A DNA stretch of 64,000 nucleotides from Fragum whitleyi (taxonomy: Eukaryota; Mollusca; Bivalvia; Cardiida; Cardiidae): NCBI GenBank assembly GCA_948146395.1, contig OX411559.1:38198715-38262714 (forward strand). Reading direction: 5' to 3'. Shown here in pieces: positions 11,181-23,394 of the stretch. The notes below the pieces were generated by a model. That model was not told the DNA's origin. It did no database searches and saw nothing but the letters and a program-made list of their open reading frames with translations. Position 1 is the stretch's first letter; every line of letters starts with the position of its first letter. The position numbers and the translations under genes are program-made.

Positions 11181-11645
11181 GTTGAGTACTATGAAATTAA
11201 AGAAATGTAGACTTTATTTGCCATATTGTAATCTTATGACAAAACGCGTTTCAACGCGTTTTGTTATCAAAATATGATATTTCCTAAAGCTATACATAGT
11301 CAAGCGTAAAGTAATATTTAGACATTTGTTTTTCCTCCGACAAATTAAACTTAATATCACCAGAATTCGAATAACCTAAACATGAACCAAAAACATTACT
11401 CTTACGTCCGAGGTACTTTCCCCTTTCCGGAAAAGTCTGAGCGATTGTCCAAATTATCAGACGGCTTGTCGTGAGCATCTATTTTAGATAATAATTGTCA
11501 CATTTTTTTTTTCATTTTTACGATTACCCATCATTGGCAATGATTTTCAAAAGCGAATCAATAAACATTCGTGGAGAGACTTACGGAAATCGTATAAACA
11601 AACGCTTAGCCCAAGGATCCAAAGATTAGATCTATCGCCATCTGA
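11181..11645. other. Unassigned DNA
   Basis: Short palindrome ACAAAACGCGTTTCAACGCGTTTTGT at about 11240. No gene seen. Confidence 0.4.
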
Positions 11646-11800
11646 TCTACAGCATTGGTGCCCTAAACAATTTTTCAGTCCAATTGCTGACGCCGAAGCG
11701 CATAACCGTAAATTCCTGGTATTTTCCGCACAAGTCACACTTAAAATGATACCCTTTCCGACTCTTCAGTTGCTTATTCCAGCAAAGAATACTTTTGGTC
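11646..11800 (-). mobile_element. Very worn SINE-1 copy
   Basis: Blocks AATTCCTGGTATTTTCCGCA and ACCCTTTCCGACTCTTCAGT keep the order and spacing of the SINE-1 body. The tail and head are unreadable. Confidence 0.35.
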
Positions 11801-11899
11801 GATCCATTGTTTGACGATGAAATTCGGAAAGATATAGGCCGACGTCGGTTATTTACCAACGTCGTGCTTGTTCTACACGGTTTCAAAACATGTGTCTAC

Positions 11900-12944
11900 A
11901 CTGTTTCTAAAATGTATCTTCACTGGTTCAAAATATCACCAAAACTCGTTGTATCTACACTGTACCAATGAAAAAAAGACAGTTGTCCATTTGTTCATTT
12001 ACTAAAAAATATCACTTTCCACGGTTCTTTTTCTGAGCTGTAAAAATTTGGGATGGTAGGTTGGGGGTGGGGGCTTACGATAGGCCATGAGACATTGATG
12101 ATTTTGTAATAATGATATTCTGGAATGAATTTTTGGATCACCGCTTCAATTTCTGGTTTTGCCAATCACCCAACTCTATCAATTGAATCCAAGTTGTGTA
12201 GTTGGCATCACGAGAAAACGCTGGGAAAATAAGAAAATCGGATATTTTAATGTTGATTACAGTGTCTATTGTTAATCACCATCAGTGAAAATAACATGTA
12301 TGTTTGCGATTTAAAATGTACTTATACTTTATCGTTGTTTACGTCCGCCATCTTGCATGTTTCTACACTGGACACTTTTTTTACCACACTGCACCAGCTA
12401 TGCGACTGTGATATAGATACATTTGAACCGACCTTCTACCGTATGTTTGCTTTGGATACATGTCATTTTGGAAATAATTTTGACAAGCCACGCAAAATGG
12501 GGGCTGACATTGTGGCTGAGTGGTACATAAATATTAAAGGGGGGAGGGCTTTGTTACTTCTTTGTAAAGGTAAAAGTTTTTATTCTATTCTTTTAATTTT
12601 ATTCCTCGACAAAAACAAATGATGCATCTTCTTAATTCCGTTTTCTTTTTTCGATGGATTATGTTAATGTAAAAGTACGGTATATCTCATAATAAATGTT
12701 CCCAGGAGCTATATATAACATGGTCATGGAGCATTTATTAAGTATGCATTTCCTGATTTAAAAAAAATCATTAAAATTGGTGTTTTTAAAGCCTTTTTCC
12801 TCTAATATGAGGCGAATCTCCTCTAAACAATCAGTGATTGTTAAGAGGAAAGTCACCTCAAATGAGGGAAGAAATCTCAAAAGGTTCCTAAAATTCAAGC
12901 ATTTGAAATGGGTTTTCTTAGTAGAAAATTTAGGGGTGCTAATA
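11900..12944. other. Unassigned A+T-rich DNA
   Basis: A 117-codon open frame at 12269-12622 lacks any recognisable motif or coding bias. No repeat family recognised. Confidence 0.4.
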
Positions 12945-13104
12945 TTAGGGGGGCGCTATTATAAGAGGAATTGGGATATATCGTTATTTGATAATCTGAT
13001 CGCCGAACCAGTTAAATTATCAAAAAAGTACCCTGCTTACGTTCAATTCATTCCAATTGACGTTATCCAAGCGGAGTTCAATAAAAAAAAAAAAAAAAAA
13101 AAAA
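12945..13104 (-). mobile_element. Worn element E fragment ending in poly-A
   Basis: TTATTTGATAATCTGATCGC, TTATCAAAAAAGTACCCTGC, ATTCATTCCAATTGACGTTATCC follow the right half of element E. A run of about 22 A at 13083-13104 follows. Confidence 0.45.
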
Positions 13105-13681
13105 CTATATAAAATATCTATAGAACTAATTTTATACAAACACACAAAACAAGGAGTTTTAAATGTTTAAAAGTCATAGAGAAGTAGACATGTATCAGAA
13201 ATAACTCGAAAAGATACAAATCAACTTAAATTTCCGGAAGAGTTGATTAAATTCTATCAAATATTGCAGTCATTTTCAGCCAAAGGGTTGGTTAGATTAA
13301 TCCCACTGCATTATATTGCAAACTTATATAGATTTATATAGAACCATGTAATCTTAAAGCTCGATGTGTCAACCTGATTTAATGGAAAAAATAATTCTAA
13401 TGCCAGATTAACACAATTTTTGCTGACTGTCTGTTCGTAATGTTATTGGCTCGCTATGAGGATTTTTGAGTTACTTAATTTTTACACTGCTTGAAAGCTG
13501 ATTGTTTTAAGTATAAATAAAACAGTTTTAGTCTGCAAATAGCCGTAGCAGTATAAGAGGTTTTTTAATAAATGAAAAATGAATTATAGAGTTTAAAAAA
13601 ATGAATCTTGATCTATAGGTATCATTAAGATAAACCATTAAAAGAAGGTGAAATACCGGTTGGTGCATCATCATGGCTATA
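13105..13681. other. Unassigned A+T-rich DNA
   Basis: No gene or repeat recognised. Confidence 0.45.
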
Positions 13682-14098
13682 TACAGTTAGTAACATCGTG
13701 AAATTTTGACATTGATCTCGATCAAAACCATTCTATATTACTCGCTCAGCGCTCTATTTATTCATTCCAAGCACTCACCATTCAAAATCGCTCTTAAATC
13801 GTTCAAAAACTCGTCACAATCGTTCATAATGTTCAACATGTAATTCGAATCCATAAAACTAATGCACATTTTATCTACGGGTGTGGATTTAAAAATGGTA
13901 TGAATATCCCGAACAGAAACATATACAGATAAAGTACGTTGATTTGTTTTAAAGGGAGGTAATAAATTATCGCTTATTTAATTTTACCTTACCTCCACTT
14001 AATTATATTCAGAACTCGCACCCCCAACTCATTCAGAAACATTCCGAAAACATCCCATATCCATTCTCATTGTTAATTAAACGGTGTTTTTGACAGTA
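13682..14098 (+). mobile_element. Family A MITE, full copy
   Basis: TACAGTTAGTAACATCGTGA at the left. GCTCTATTTATTCATTCC block present, hairpin reduced to AAAGGGAGGTAATAAATTATCGC. The right end is degraded to TGTTTTTGACAGTA. Confidence 0.75.
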
Positions 14099-14308
14099 TT
14101 TCTGCCACAAAATAAGTTTTTTAACGTTCACGATACAATACTAGACCACTGCGAGACATTACCAACATGTCGTTTTGTGCATTATAAGAGTAGCATGGAC
14201 AATCTTGCGATACATTTAAATATTCATTAACAGTGAAAAGAGATTACAGATTCATAGCAGTCTCTTAAAAAATCCACCGTTTAGATTTTTTACTTAAATT
14301 GGCATTAT

Positions 14309-14925
14309 AGCCGCTTTTAAACAATCTTTCAGTTATATCGCAGCTGGAACACCAAACAATGAGTGTATGTTAATTTTCACACCGTAGACTTGGTTACTGA
14401 CCCTTGATCTATCGATAGAAGACTCTCAGACAGCAGGCTACCAGTTTTTCTCACATCAGTATTACCATTACATCCTTTCCTGCCGCCATCATATCGCGGT
14501 TGGTAGCGCGTAGTACTGTCAATATAGAGGTCCTGGGTTCGATCCCCGACGGCGACACTCATCCTTTCTGACTATTCGTCTACCACCAATGGGTTGATAA
14601 TCAAAGACCTATGTGGGATAGCAGTTGGAGGCTAGGAAAGGATATGGTGGTAGTCCTTGTGTTTGAAATACCAGGAATTCATTGTTAGGTGCTCAAGCCG
14701 CCGTGTTATGACTGAAATAATGTTAAAAGCGGCGTTAAAGCCCACTCGAACAAACAAACAAACATCCTTTCCTAGTCCCCAGTTGCAATCCCACGTTGGT
14801 CTACGATTATCACCCATTGCTGGAAGACAAATATCGGAAAGCGTACCACGGTGCCGCCGCCGGGGATCGAGCCCATGACCTCTCATCATCGAAGATTGAG
14901 AGTTTGATGCGCAGTCGATTTCTCC
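14309..14925 (-). mobile_element. SINE-1 interrupted by a second SINE-1
   Basis: The tail and body (CCGCTTTTAAACAATCTTTC... ATTACATCCTTTCCT) run to 14481. The same minus-strand copy resumes at 14762 (ACATCCTTTCCTAGTCCCCAG) and runs to a worn head near 14925. Part of the body near 14362-14440 is replaced by unrelated sequence. Confidence 0.75.
14482..14761 (+). mobile_element. SINE-1 nested in the opposite-strand SINE-1
   Basis: Complete element from GCCGCCATCATATCGCGGTT to a (CAAA)n tail. It is flanked by the 12 bp target duplication ACATCCTTTCCT at 14470-14481 and 14762-14773. Confidence 0.85.
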
Positions 14926-15579
14926 GTTTTTAAGAGAAATTGGTAATTCAATCACCGGTTCACTACATGTGAAATAAGCTAATCTGAATTAACCTAAATG
15001 TACACATTGCAATAGGATTAGTGTTTCTGGGTTGGACTGGGATAGTCAATTAAAATATAATCTGCGGATTATATGACCCATTCATAAAAATGTATTCTGT
15101 AAAAGAAAACTGTCATAACTTTACATCAAATGTGAAGACACGCATCTATAAAAAAACTTTCAGTGTAAAATTATAATCTACATTCAATTGAGACAACCCC
15201 CCCCCGTTTTTTTTAATAAAAAGAAACAATGAGTTTATGAGCCAGTGAAACAAGTATAAACTTTCCAACAACAATAAGCGCTGCACCTTGATGAAAAATT
15301 ATCTTCACAGAAGAGAAAAGAACAGAACATATTATATGTACAAAATGACTTGAACATTTATGCTCAGCGTAATAATAATGCATACAAAATTGTACATGTA
15401 CATACAGGTAACAATGGCATGATATATACTATATAAAGTTATTTAAATGAGATAAAAACATTTATTCATTTATTTATTATTTTGATTTATTTACTATTTT
15501 GATTTGCGAAAATCACGGGGTTTTCTGAACACATGTGAATACGTGTGTTTTCATTTGCAATAGGCTTTTCGCGGTAAGA
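14926..15579. other. Unassigned DNA
   Basis: C-run near 15198; otherwise nothing recognised. Confidence 0.4.
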
Positions 15580-16092
15580 AGCTGCTCTTTCACATTTGGA
15601 AAATATGATTTTTGAAAATTTTCGTAAATATGATCCCATCATGTTGAAGCCTTTAACATAATAAGATTCAATCTGGTAGTGCATGGAAAGAAAGACCGAT
15701 ATTCCCGAATTAAGCGAAATTCATTCTAAAAAAATAAAGCAACTGCTAACGTCTAAAAATATTCTTCATTTCGAGCCGACTATTTCCGCATGTGCATTCC
15801 GCATGTTTGTTTCTTTCAATCAAGGTATTTGACAGCTGGAAATTTCATATCAATCCAAGCAAAAAAGAAAGATTATTCACGAAAAATTACGATTTGATAT
15901 TTTATAGAATCGAAATTGATAGACTGGTTCCCTGACTTATCTTTCCGCTTCGAAAAGAATAACTTACAAAATATTAAAATATGTTGTTTTTAATGCCAAC
16001 GCCTTCTGGTCATATAGCATAAAGATACACACATTTCCGAATCAAAGAACAAGTTTTGTTTTTTTTCTATGAAAATCTGTGAAAGAGCAGCT
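15580..16092 (-). mobile_element. Element F, 513 bp inverted-repeat transposon, copy 1
   Basis: Ends AGCTGCTCTTTCACA (left) and TGTGAAAGAGCAGCT (right) are a 15 bp terminal inverted repeat. TTAA follows on the right; the left flank is mutated. Interior blocks (GGAAAGAAAGACCGATATTC, CATTTCGAGCCGACTATTT) match copy 2 at 56600 in the opposite orientation. No transposase frame. Confidence 0.8.
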
Positions 16093-16099
16093 TTAATAC

Positions 16100-16607
16100 A
16101 CAGGTACATTGATCGAAACATAGCCGTCATGATGCAAACTATCTTAGACCTAGTTACCTGCTGTTTCGGGTATTTCATGGTTTGGAAAAATTGTAGATGT
16201 GAAGGAAAATATGAATTACCTCTAATGATGGCCACAATAATTGCGATATTCTCTATAAAAGCTTGTTATATTTGACGTATAAAGTTATTAACAGATATCT
16301 AATATTTTGTTTTATTTTTATTTATTCTATTTATGCATTTAAGAATTTGATTCTACTCAATTCAATTCAATTCTATTCTATTCTATTCGGTGAGCAGTTG
16401 TCAATAATAGCCATCTTTTCAGCGTCAACCAATATTGGCACTCTTTAACCGGTTAAGTTACATAGTTACACTTATATATGTGCATGAGAATTAAGTGAGT
16501 TTGATCTCATTTGGATTTACATACAGAAAGCAATATTTAAGGTTGCCATCGTTTTTTCGTCTAAACGTTGCAAATAAAAAATAAACGGTTGCAAGTTCAA
16601 AACAAGA
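16100..16607. other. Unassigned DNA with a short (TTCTA)n stretch
   Basis: ATTCTATTCTATTCT-type repeat near 16365-16390. No gene seen. Confidence 0.5.
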
Positions 16608-16733
16608 CTGCGTTCATAATGACAATACGGTTCAAATTGTTTTTCAATTATATTCTGCTTTGCACGTGCACTTCTGTACAAAGCGGTCATAAATAGCAAA
16701 CAGTTTGCACAGCCTTGTCATCATGAACGCAGT
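16608..16733. mobile_element. Family B palindromic MITE
   Basis: CTGCGTTCATAATGACAATA to TTGTCATCATGAACGCAG, centre GCTTTGCACGTGCACTTCTG. 'CGGTGC'-like subtype. Confidence 0.8.
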
Positions 16734-17079
16734 GAAGATTGGACAAATGTCTCATGGAAACGTTGATTGATGTAAAATCAAACATAAAAAAATAACACGA
16801 AAAAATGAATAATTCCACCACGTGTTTTTGTTTCATCAATGAAAAGATCTTGTTTCCTATTTCAAGAGATATTGTTATTTTTTATCTATTTATTATTATT
16901 TTTTTTTTTTGAAGAAAGAAAATTTAAATAATAATAATGATGCCATTCCAGCGATATGTGACTTTTTCCATTCCCTAACCATCTGTAACCACCCAGCTCT
17001 GATAATCATGCATTGAATTGTTTAAAATCAATATGTATTCAGCACAAATAATTTTATTAAATAGAGATTACTTTTCGAT
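16734..17079. other. Unassigned A+T-rich DNA
   Basis: Poly-T tract near 16900. No feature recognised. Confidence 0.4.
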
Positions 17080-17452
17080 CACAGTCATTCTCTCAGCGCT
17101 CAAATCATTCATTCCAAACAATCCACTCAAATCGATCAATTATTAGAAAATATTTCAAAACGATCAAGATTTCATTCAAATCGATCAATTTTGACTACGA
17201 TTTTATTTGCTGAGTGGGTTTTAGAGCGTCTGGTATGGACGTGAAGACATAAAAATTGGAAAGTACGGAGATTTTCTTTTTAAAGGGAGGTAATAAGTTA
17301 TCGCTAATTTCGTCCAATTTGGACGAAATAAGTGATAATGTATTATCTCCCTTGTATTTCACTCAAACCTCGCTCCATACACTCATTCACTTTCATTCCT
17401 AAATCATTCCAAAATCATTCACCTTGTCAATTTCACTATGTTGTTAACTGGA
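17080..17452 (+). mobile_element. Family A MITE, subtype II, left tip missing
   Basis: Begins in TCATTCTCTCAGCGCTCAAA. Subtype II: ATTCAAATCGATCAATTTTG. Hairpin arms TAAAGGGAGGTAATAAGTTA/TATTATCTCCCTTGTA with inner CGTCCAATTTGGACG. Right end CACTATGTTGTTAACTGGA. Confidence 0.8.
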
Positions 17453-17944
17453 ACACTCTCTTTTCCTTCCATTTTATTCGACTATTTGCATCATGTCCCA
17501 TGTATAAATTCAAGAAACCAAATGAAGTACACCTTTGATGGAAGATCAAAATGTCGTAGCTACAGGTTTATCAATCTTAACGTTACGGCCTTATAGACCG
17601 CTATCGACGAAATGTAAGTAAAAATAAGCCAAAGAACGGTTGATATTATTATTTTACCATGTATAATTATTAATACCATAATCCTTTATAACATATTGTA
17701 ACATTGTTTCACATTTGATTTAGCCCTATATCACTAATGTTTCGGGCATAATTTTGCCTAACAATTTGTAACATGTTTTTGTACCTGTGTAACGAATAAA
17801 CACGTACACCCGTAAAATGTGAACGTCCAAGACTCAAAGTTTGGCTTTATTCTTAGTTTATCAAATTGATCAAACAACTGCATAATTTTATTGCCTAGTG
17901 TTGATTTCTAAGTGCCAAACTGGCATTGGCAAACAGCCCCGTGT
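17453..17944. other. Unassigned DNA, possible retroelement-like 3' region
   Basis: A stretch ending in GTGTAACGAATAAACACG near 17788-17805 resembles a transcript tail, but no coding sequence precedes it. Confidence 0.3.
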
Positions 17945-18070
17945 GTGTTCAGGATGTGAAAGCGTTTCGCGAGAGCTTTGAGATGAAACCCTACTTTGCA
18001 CGTGTACATACGTGCAAAGCGAGATATCATTTCGAAAGCGCTTCGCTAACGTTTTCGTCCTGAACGCAGG
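17945..18070. mobile_element. Family B palindromic MITE, 'ACGTTT' subtype
   Basis: GTTCAGGATGTGAAAGCGTT to AACGTTTTCGTCCTGAACGC. Centre ACTTTGCACGTGTACATACG. Confidence 0.8.
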
Positions 18071-18114
18071 GCAGACAGAGAATTAAAACGGTATGTAGAT
18101 TTCATTAAAAGGAA

Positions 18115-18288
18115 AAAAATATCGCTAATTTAGTTCAAATAGTCGAAATTAGCGATTATGTTATACATGTGTACCTGCCTTGAAAATCATTCAAAACTCG
18201 ATCATAACATAACAATCATTCAATTATAACCCAAAATCATTCCAAAAACTTTCAGCTTGACAAGTCTACGATGTCCCTAACCGCAGTA
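18115..18288 (+). mobile_element. Family A, hairpin plus right end only
   Basis: Central stem ATATCGCTAATTTAGTTC to CGAAATTAGCGAT, then AATCATTCAAAACTCG blocks and CTACGATGTCCCTAACCGCAGTA. Confidence 0.7.
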
Positions 18289-18660
18289 TCGGCCTTTACC
18301 ATTGTCAATTGCCCAGTGTCAAAGAATTGATGGATCGCCGACCGAATCCTCTGACCCACGACTTGGCATATTTCTTATATATCAAAATATTATTTTGTCA
18401 CAGAAATTTATTGCCTATTACTTTTAACAAAAAGCAAATAATAAATGGACGACTCAAACGTCGTATCAACAGCTCAAAATAAACTGTAGTTACGACTTTT
18501 AAGTTACTCGCACAAGAGAATATTTGAAAGAAAGAAAGGCGGGAATGGACGGAGATCCACAATAATCCATGTATAAATGAGCGTTTTGAGCGGTCAACCG
18601 ATTTTGTGGGTTCAAAGCATGGTTCTTTTAATTAGCCGTCTTTTGGGCGTCTCTCATACG
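18289..18660. other. Unassigned DNA
   Basis: Nothing recognised. Confidence 0.4.
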
Positions 18661-18662
18661 TC

Positions 18663-18955
18663 AGTCCGATTAGCTCAGTCGTTAGAGCACATGAATCCAA
18701 AACAATTAAAGTTCGACAACGTGGATTCGATTTCCACGATGGCTCTCAATAAAAAATCAGTTGTCTTTTGGATGAGACGTTTAACCGAGTGCAGTTGTGA
18801 CGATGCTTTACACCGAGCATGTAAGAGAACCAATACGGGTCTCATCAGTAGTTTCGTCATGTTTTCTTGTACTATTCGCTGTAAGAACTAACCGTCTTCT
18901 GGGGGCGTCGCGCATATGGGCATAGCGCTACGATTGTGACGACAAATAAACGTAA
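18663..18955 (+). mobile_element. SINE-2, full-length but worn
   Basis: Head GTCCGATTAGCTCAGTCGTT; box B GTGGATTCGATTTCCACG; body CTTTACACCGAGCATGTAAG; 3' end GACGACAAATAAACG. Read as protein, this copy creates spurious open frames on both strands. Confidence 0.8.
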
Positions 18956-18988
18956 AGTACGACAAGACTGCTACTCTATGAGACATAC

Positions 18989-19244
18989 GTGACCCGTCAT
19001 GCGCAAAGGGACCATATGGGGACTCCATAAAATACATTTTTAAAAAAGAGATATTTTTCTAGTACAAGTCAACAAGAATTAGAGGTTGCATTTCAAAAAT
19101 TCTTTTATAGTAAGGTATGTTGATCATTCTACTTTCAGGAAATAAGTGAAGTTTTGACCCTAGTTACTCTGCGCAGTACGCGTAATCTGAATAGGATCGA
19201 CATTGAGCGCACTACCCAGATGGTCCCTTTTCGCGTGACGTGTC
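18989..19244. mobile_element. Element I, copy 1, terminal inverted repeats
   Basis: GTGACCCGTCATGCGCAAAG at the left, CTTTTCGCGTGACGTGTC at the right. Interior GTCAACAAGAATTAGAGGTT and TTTTGACCCTAGTTACTCTG match copies at 31045 and 53157. Confidence 0.8.
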
Positions 19245-20770
19245 TTGGCAGGTTTTGGGGAGCAAGTCATTTCAAAAAGATGACGAGCATTTAATACAGC
19301 TCTTTTTCTTATAGACTTGCGACAGTCGCAAAAGTGCAAAAGATCTAAAAATTGCTTTCGGCAATAGATTAATAAGTGATTCCAGCATATTCACACTTGA
19401 TAAGAGAAATATAACAGCGAGATTTTTTTTCTTCACTATTCAGAGGTTCGGGTAAAGAATACAGATAGTGTAAGAAAAGCGTGGTCTAAGTCAGATAGAA
19501 AATCTCGTCCGCGGGATATGGGAATTAGACACTCGATTTCCCATATACCACGGCTCTCTTTTTCTATCCTATGCACATTATATATATACAGAGCAAAAGT
19601 AAAAAGTATCCACCCAATATCACTTCGGATTTCTTCAAAAGTACACACAGAAATTCTATTAAATATATTGCAAACTTCGCCCTGATCATTTGGAAGTAAT
19701 TTTGAAAAGTTTTATGTGATTTGAAGAAACCGCTTCCGAGTTGTGGGCGTTAACGTAGCCAGGCTGTCGTTTTCAAAAATCGCAGACTCTCAATTAGTTA
19801 TTCTATTGATATTTCCGACAGTTTTAAGCTTGCCAATTGCAATATTAGTGCGTTAGGTATCCTGGATTGATAAGATAACTTGATATTTTGTGCTGCTTCC
19901 TGCCAACGCTATGTCAAATGGACACAAAAAAGTATAAAACATCTTACGCAGATTCAAAGCTCAAATTTACAAAATTCTGTCTGCACGTTCTCTGTCGAGA
20001 AAACCAACCCCAAAATTCTCTATTTCATTTTTTTGCTAACAAAAAACAACTTTTGCATTGCTACGTTACGTCAACGTTTCCCCAGGCTAATGGGAAATGC
20101 TCTTATGAATATCAAGGAAATTTGTTCGCCCTACTTCCGTTAAGACTTAAATGGCTATCGTTTGGGTTTTAAAGTTTGACGATTTTATAGGTTAAGACAA
20201 TCATTTCACTTCCATTTTGAAATAGTCGTTTGGAAGCGCGAATGCAATCGCGTCAACGTGAATGAGAAAATCTGGCGTGACGTTTTCCCAGTGGCCCTAT
20301 TGAGTTGAAGAGGGCGAATTACAGTACTACTCTATCTGAGATGACAAGCACACGTTTTTATTGTTCTTCTCCTTCAGGTAACGTTCGTAAAATTTACTCA
20401 ATGTTCGACGGTTTTTGTTACGCCTGTTTTCAAGTTTTTCTCGGTCTCGTTACAAAACTGTGTTGTACGGAACACAACTGCTGTTTGATTTTCCTAACCG
20501 CAGAGCTTAAGAGGTTAAATTCATTTGAGAAGAAAGTTGAGATCGAAACCGTGACGTACGTTGACTTAGAAAACAAAAAATTCGTCATTTCTTGAAAAAC
20601 ACCGAAATGGCACGTTGCTTGAATGAAAAATATTGTGTGCATGAGTCAACGAAGCTCTGCAAACACATTGGTACCTTAATTGATCATTTAATCAATCAAA
20701 TGTTGAAAATATTGACAAAAGAAAAGTGGATACTTTCCTTTTTTGCTGAGTATATAAAACAACGACATTA
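19245..20770. other. Long unassigned stretch
   Basis: Several 70-96 codon frames at 19880-20640 lack motifs or splice borders. An imperfect hairpin W (GATAGAAAATCTCGTCCGCG ... GGCTCTCTTTTTCTATC, 19493-19570) lies inside. No gene supportable. Confidence 0.4.
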
Positions 20771-20861
20771 TCCCTCCTCGGATACCCCGGGGTCTCCCTA
20801 TTCGCTACGCTATATCTACATAGCATAGCAAATAGGGAGACCCCGGGGTGTCCGAGGATGG
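20771..20861. repeat. Near-perfect 90 bp hairpin L
   Basis: CCTCCTCGGATACCCCGGGG and TCTCCCTATTCGCTA pair with TAGCAAATAGGGAGA and CCCCGGGGTGTCCGAGGATGG. Arms are about 38 bp with few mismatches and much more G+C-rich than the surroundings. Confidence 0.8.
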
Positions 20862-21225
20862 ACATAACCTAGGCATGGGTTAAACTAAAGATAAAACATG
20901 TTTAACAAGAAACAATTCTTTAATGCAAATAACTTTTGTTCAAATTAATTGAACCAATATGCATAGATAATTCTTCATTTACAAACAGTTGAGAAATGAA
21001 AAATATGAAAATGGATGGTTTCGTTTCGTTTTGTATCCATATCGTTTAAAGCGAACAAATCTTTGAAAATATGGCTTGCAATAGCCTAACTTGGATTTGG
21101 TGACCAAAGGTGATACCATTTTATACTTAAACTTCGCCATCTTGATATGATTTCCCTTTAAGAGGGAACGAGAAGTCTTAATTCAGAAAATAATATGAAC
21201 ATAGCCAATATTTACGTTTGATTAT

Positions 21226-21335
21226 TTGCTTGCAGTGGTTTTTACGCCACTTTAAACATTGTTTCCGTTGTACTTGTAATGATTGAGTACCTAACAATGG
21301 ACTCCTGGCATTTGTCAAACCAGTACTCCCGCGGA
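21226..21335 (-). mobile_element. SINE-1, worn 3' half
   Basis: TTTTTACGCCACTTTAAACA, GAGTACCTAACAATGGACTC, CCTGGCATTTGTCAAACCAG keep the tail-to-body order. Confidence 0.6.
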
Positions 21336-22649
21336 ATTCTTTCATCATCTCAACAACCTGATTAAGTTTTTTCTATTTTAATTTTTTAAAATCAAGGATT
21401 ATAATCCACCTTCACTCTTGCTAACAATTGAAGACAGGAAGAAAAGGAAATCATACTTTTTTGTTTAGAATAAAATCTCGTCTTTAACCAGGCTTTTATA
21501 TCGGCTCGATGTTTGGTTTATTTGGTAAAGGGTTTATAAATAAGTGAAAGCGTGTGCAAATAAAATATCACACTTCTAAAAATTTAGCGCGGAACTGATT
21601 TATATAGTTAAATAAATTATCTGCAAATACAGTTGTTTCGCACAACCTCTCAATATTTCGAAATTTCACTTCTAAAACAACGTAACTACGACTCGAACAA
21701 CGCCGTGCCTACGTTGCTTTATAAGTCTATTGTCCCGTATTCTCCTCAATCAAAGGCGAAATAAAACATTTTGAACACATTGTCCGTCAAACGTAACGAC
21801 TTCCGGTTGTGACATCATATATCCCAATTTATTCAAACAAGCATGAATCTAGTAAATGTATATAGCAATATTTGATAGCTTTTTTTCAGTAATTACTCAA
21901 AATGCTCGCTTTCAGTAGTTAAAAGTAACTATACTTTAAACGATTTATTACCTTCGAAATTGAATAAGGCTGTTCTGAAATGTTTTAGGACATAAATTAA
22001 CGTCACAACCTAAACTTATTGCCACAAAATGTGCCCGGGACGGTTTAAAAGAAACATTTTCTACCCATTTATGACTAGCAATGATCATGACGTCGTGGAT
22101 GACGTCATATTGAGATGACGTCTAAATGATTTGCATCAGCATTATAATAAGCGACTGATTTTCAATATTTTTTCATATTAACATGAACTCCAATCATGAA
22201 CCTTTTTAAGGCATTTTGTATCATCCTTAAAGGTGAAACACCCCGACTTAGAAATTCTGAAAACGGCCTGACGTTTCTGGTGGCGTCTTAAGCTTTTGCA
22301 TTTCTGGCTTAATAGGCCTACTTATGATCGTATGCCAGTGAATAACTTCCAAAAATAACTAACATTTTGGCACTTTATCAATGATAATGCCAGAACTGGA
22401 ATTTTTGAAGAAAAAAAAGAAAGCAAAAAGAAATATGATAAAGTCATGCACATCACTCTTGCATCGGGCCGAATTTACAGTTTCTAACCATCGGTGTATT
22501 TCATTTTGTCATACTCAAGTCGCTGTATCTTTAGTCTTAAATGGGTTAGATATAAATAACAAATCTATATATAGCCTCTGGGACAGTGACGGATTCCCGT
22601 CACTATCTCTGGGTCTATTTATAGATTCGATGAAATCTGGGGCGTAGGA
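21336..22649. other. Unassigned DNA downstream of the gene
   Basis: Contains three TGACGTC-type sites at 22088-22123. The gene's 3' untranslated region probably lies just below 22650, but no clear AATAAA is visible on the minus strand. Nothing else recognised. Confidence 0.4.
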
Positions 22650-23272
22650 TCAGGAGTCCCCTTCATAAACAATGCGTACTGCCGTGTCCCGCTGTGGGGG
22701 TTCGTCCACATAGTCAATATGGGGCTCCTCCGGGGGCTCAGCGTCCTCCGTGCCGATTATCCAGTCATGCACTCGACGATCTCGATCATTGTCCGAATCA
22801 GAGTCAAAATCAAGCCTCTCCAGAGACCCAGAGTCACTTTTCTTATCGTCAGCTTTAAGCGACGCTTTCGACGACAATTTCGATGACGTCATCACTTTTT
22901 TGATACCGTTAACACTCTTCTGTGTTCCCTTTTGCGCTTGCGTCGGGCGTGTATATCCATTTGTCGAATTTTTCACATTTTTGTTCTGTTCTGTCAAACT
23001 TTTATCAGAACTTATTCGTTTAATAGCCTTTTTAGGATTGTCCGGTTGCTTGAAAGCTTGTGTAGTATCGATTTGGCCCCGCCCCAAGTGACCCTCACTG
23101 TTTGAATGTTTTAGGGTCGACCCTCGGGGTGTTCCCATTTTCTGTGACTGGTTTACCAAACTGAGTTTAGAGTTGGCACGTCTGATCACGCTCACCGAAG
23201 AGCATCGAGCTGGGACGACCATGGTTGGCATCCCCGTCTTCTTATTGGTGTTTTCGATCTTCTTTTTTCCAG
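22650..23272 (-). CDS. Stop exon of the same putative gene
   Basis: Begins after a strong acceptor (GTTTCTTTATCTTTTCAG on the minus strand) with two bases, CT, that complete a codon started upstream. It then runs 206 codons to a TGA. Joined to the start exon, the split codon becomes TCT (Ser) and the protein totals about 463 residues. The segment opens with a Lys-rich stretch (GKKKIENTNKKTG). Counting from the internal Met at 23231, it has Ser/Lys/Gln-rich disordered sequence, a basic patch KKAIKRISS (67-75), an acidic CK2-like run (SDSGSLERLDFDSDSDND, about 132-149), and a Pro/Glu-rich tail ending VRIVYEGDS. No fold or family is recognised. The open frame, better G+C content and precise splice border support a real exon. 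If the Met at 23231 were a start, it would be a 193-residue protein; the acceptor just upstream argues for an internal exon border. Confidence 0.68.
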
Positions 23273-23394
23273 CTGAAAAGATAAAGAAACGCGTCCATCA
23301 TTACTCGGGTAAACAAATCGAAAGGAGTCTTCGTTCAAGGCGTTGTTAATTATGTGTTTATTTACGCAGTTAGATCATTCTTCGCTCTGTTTAC

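Noticed and set aside
18577..18891. 104-codon open frame
   Set aside because: Covers SINE-2, including its tRNA-like head.
20305..20595. Overlapping 87-96 codon frames at 19.9-20.6 kb
   Set aside because: No ATG in good context, no recognisable residues, frames overlap in several phases.
22750..23091. Open frame antisense to the stop exon
   Set aside because: Shadow of the minus-strand coding exon, which has splice signals and better composition.
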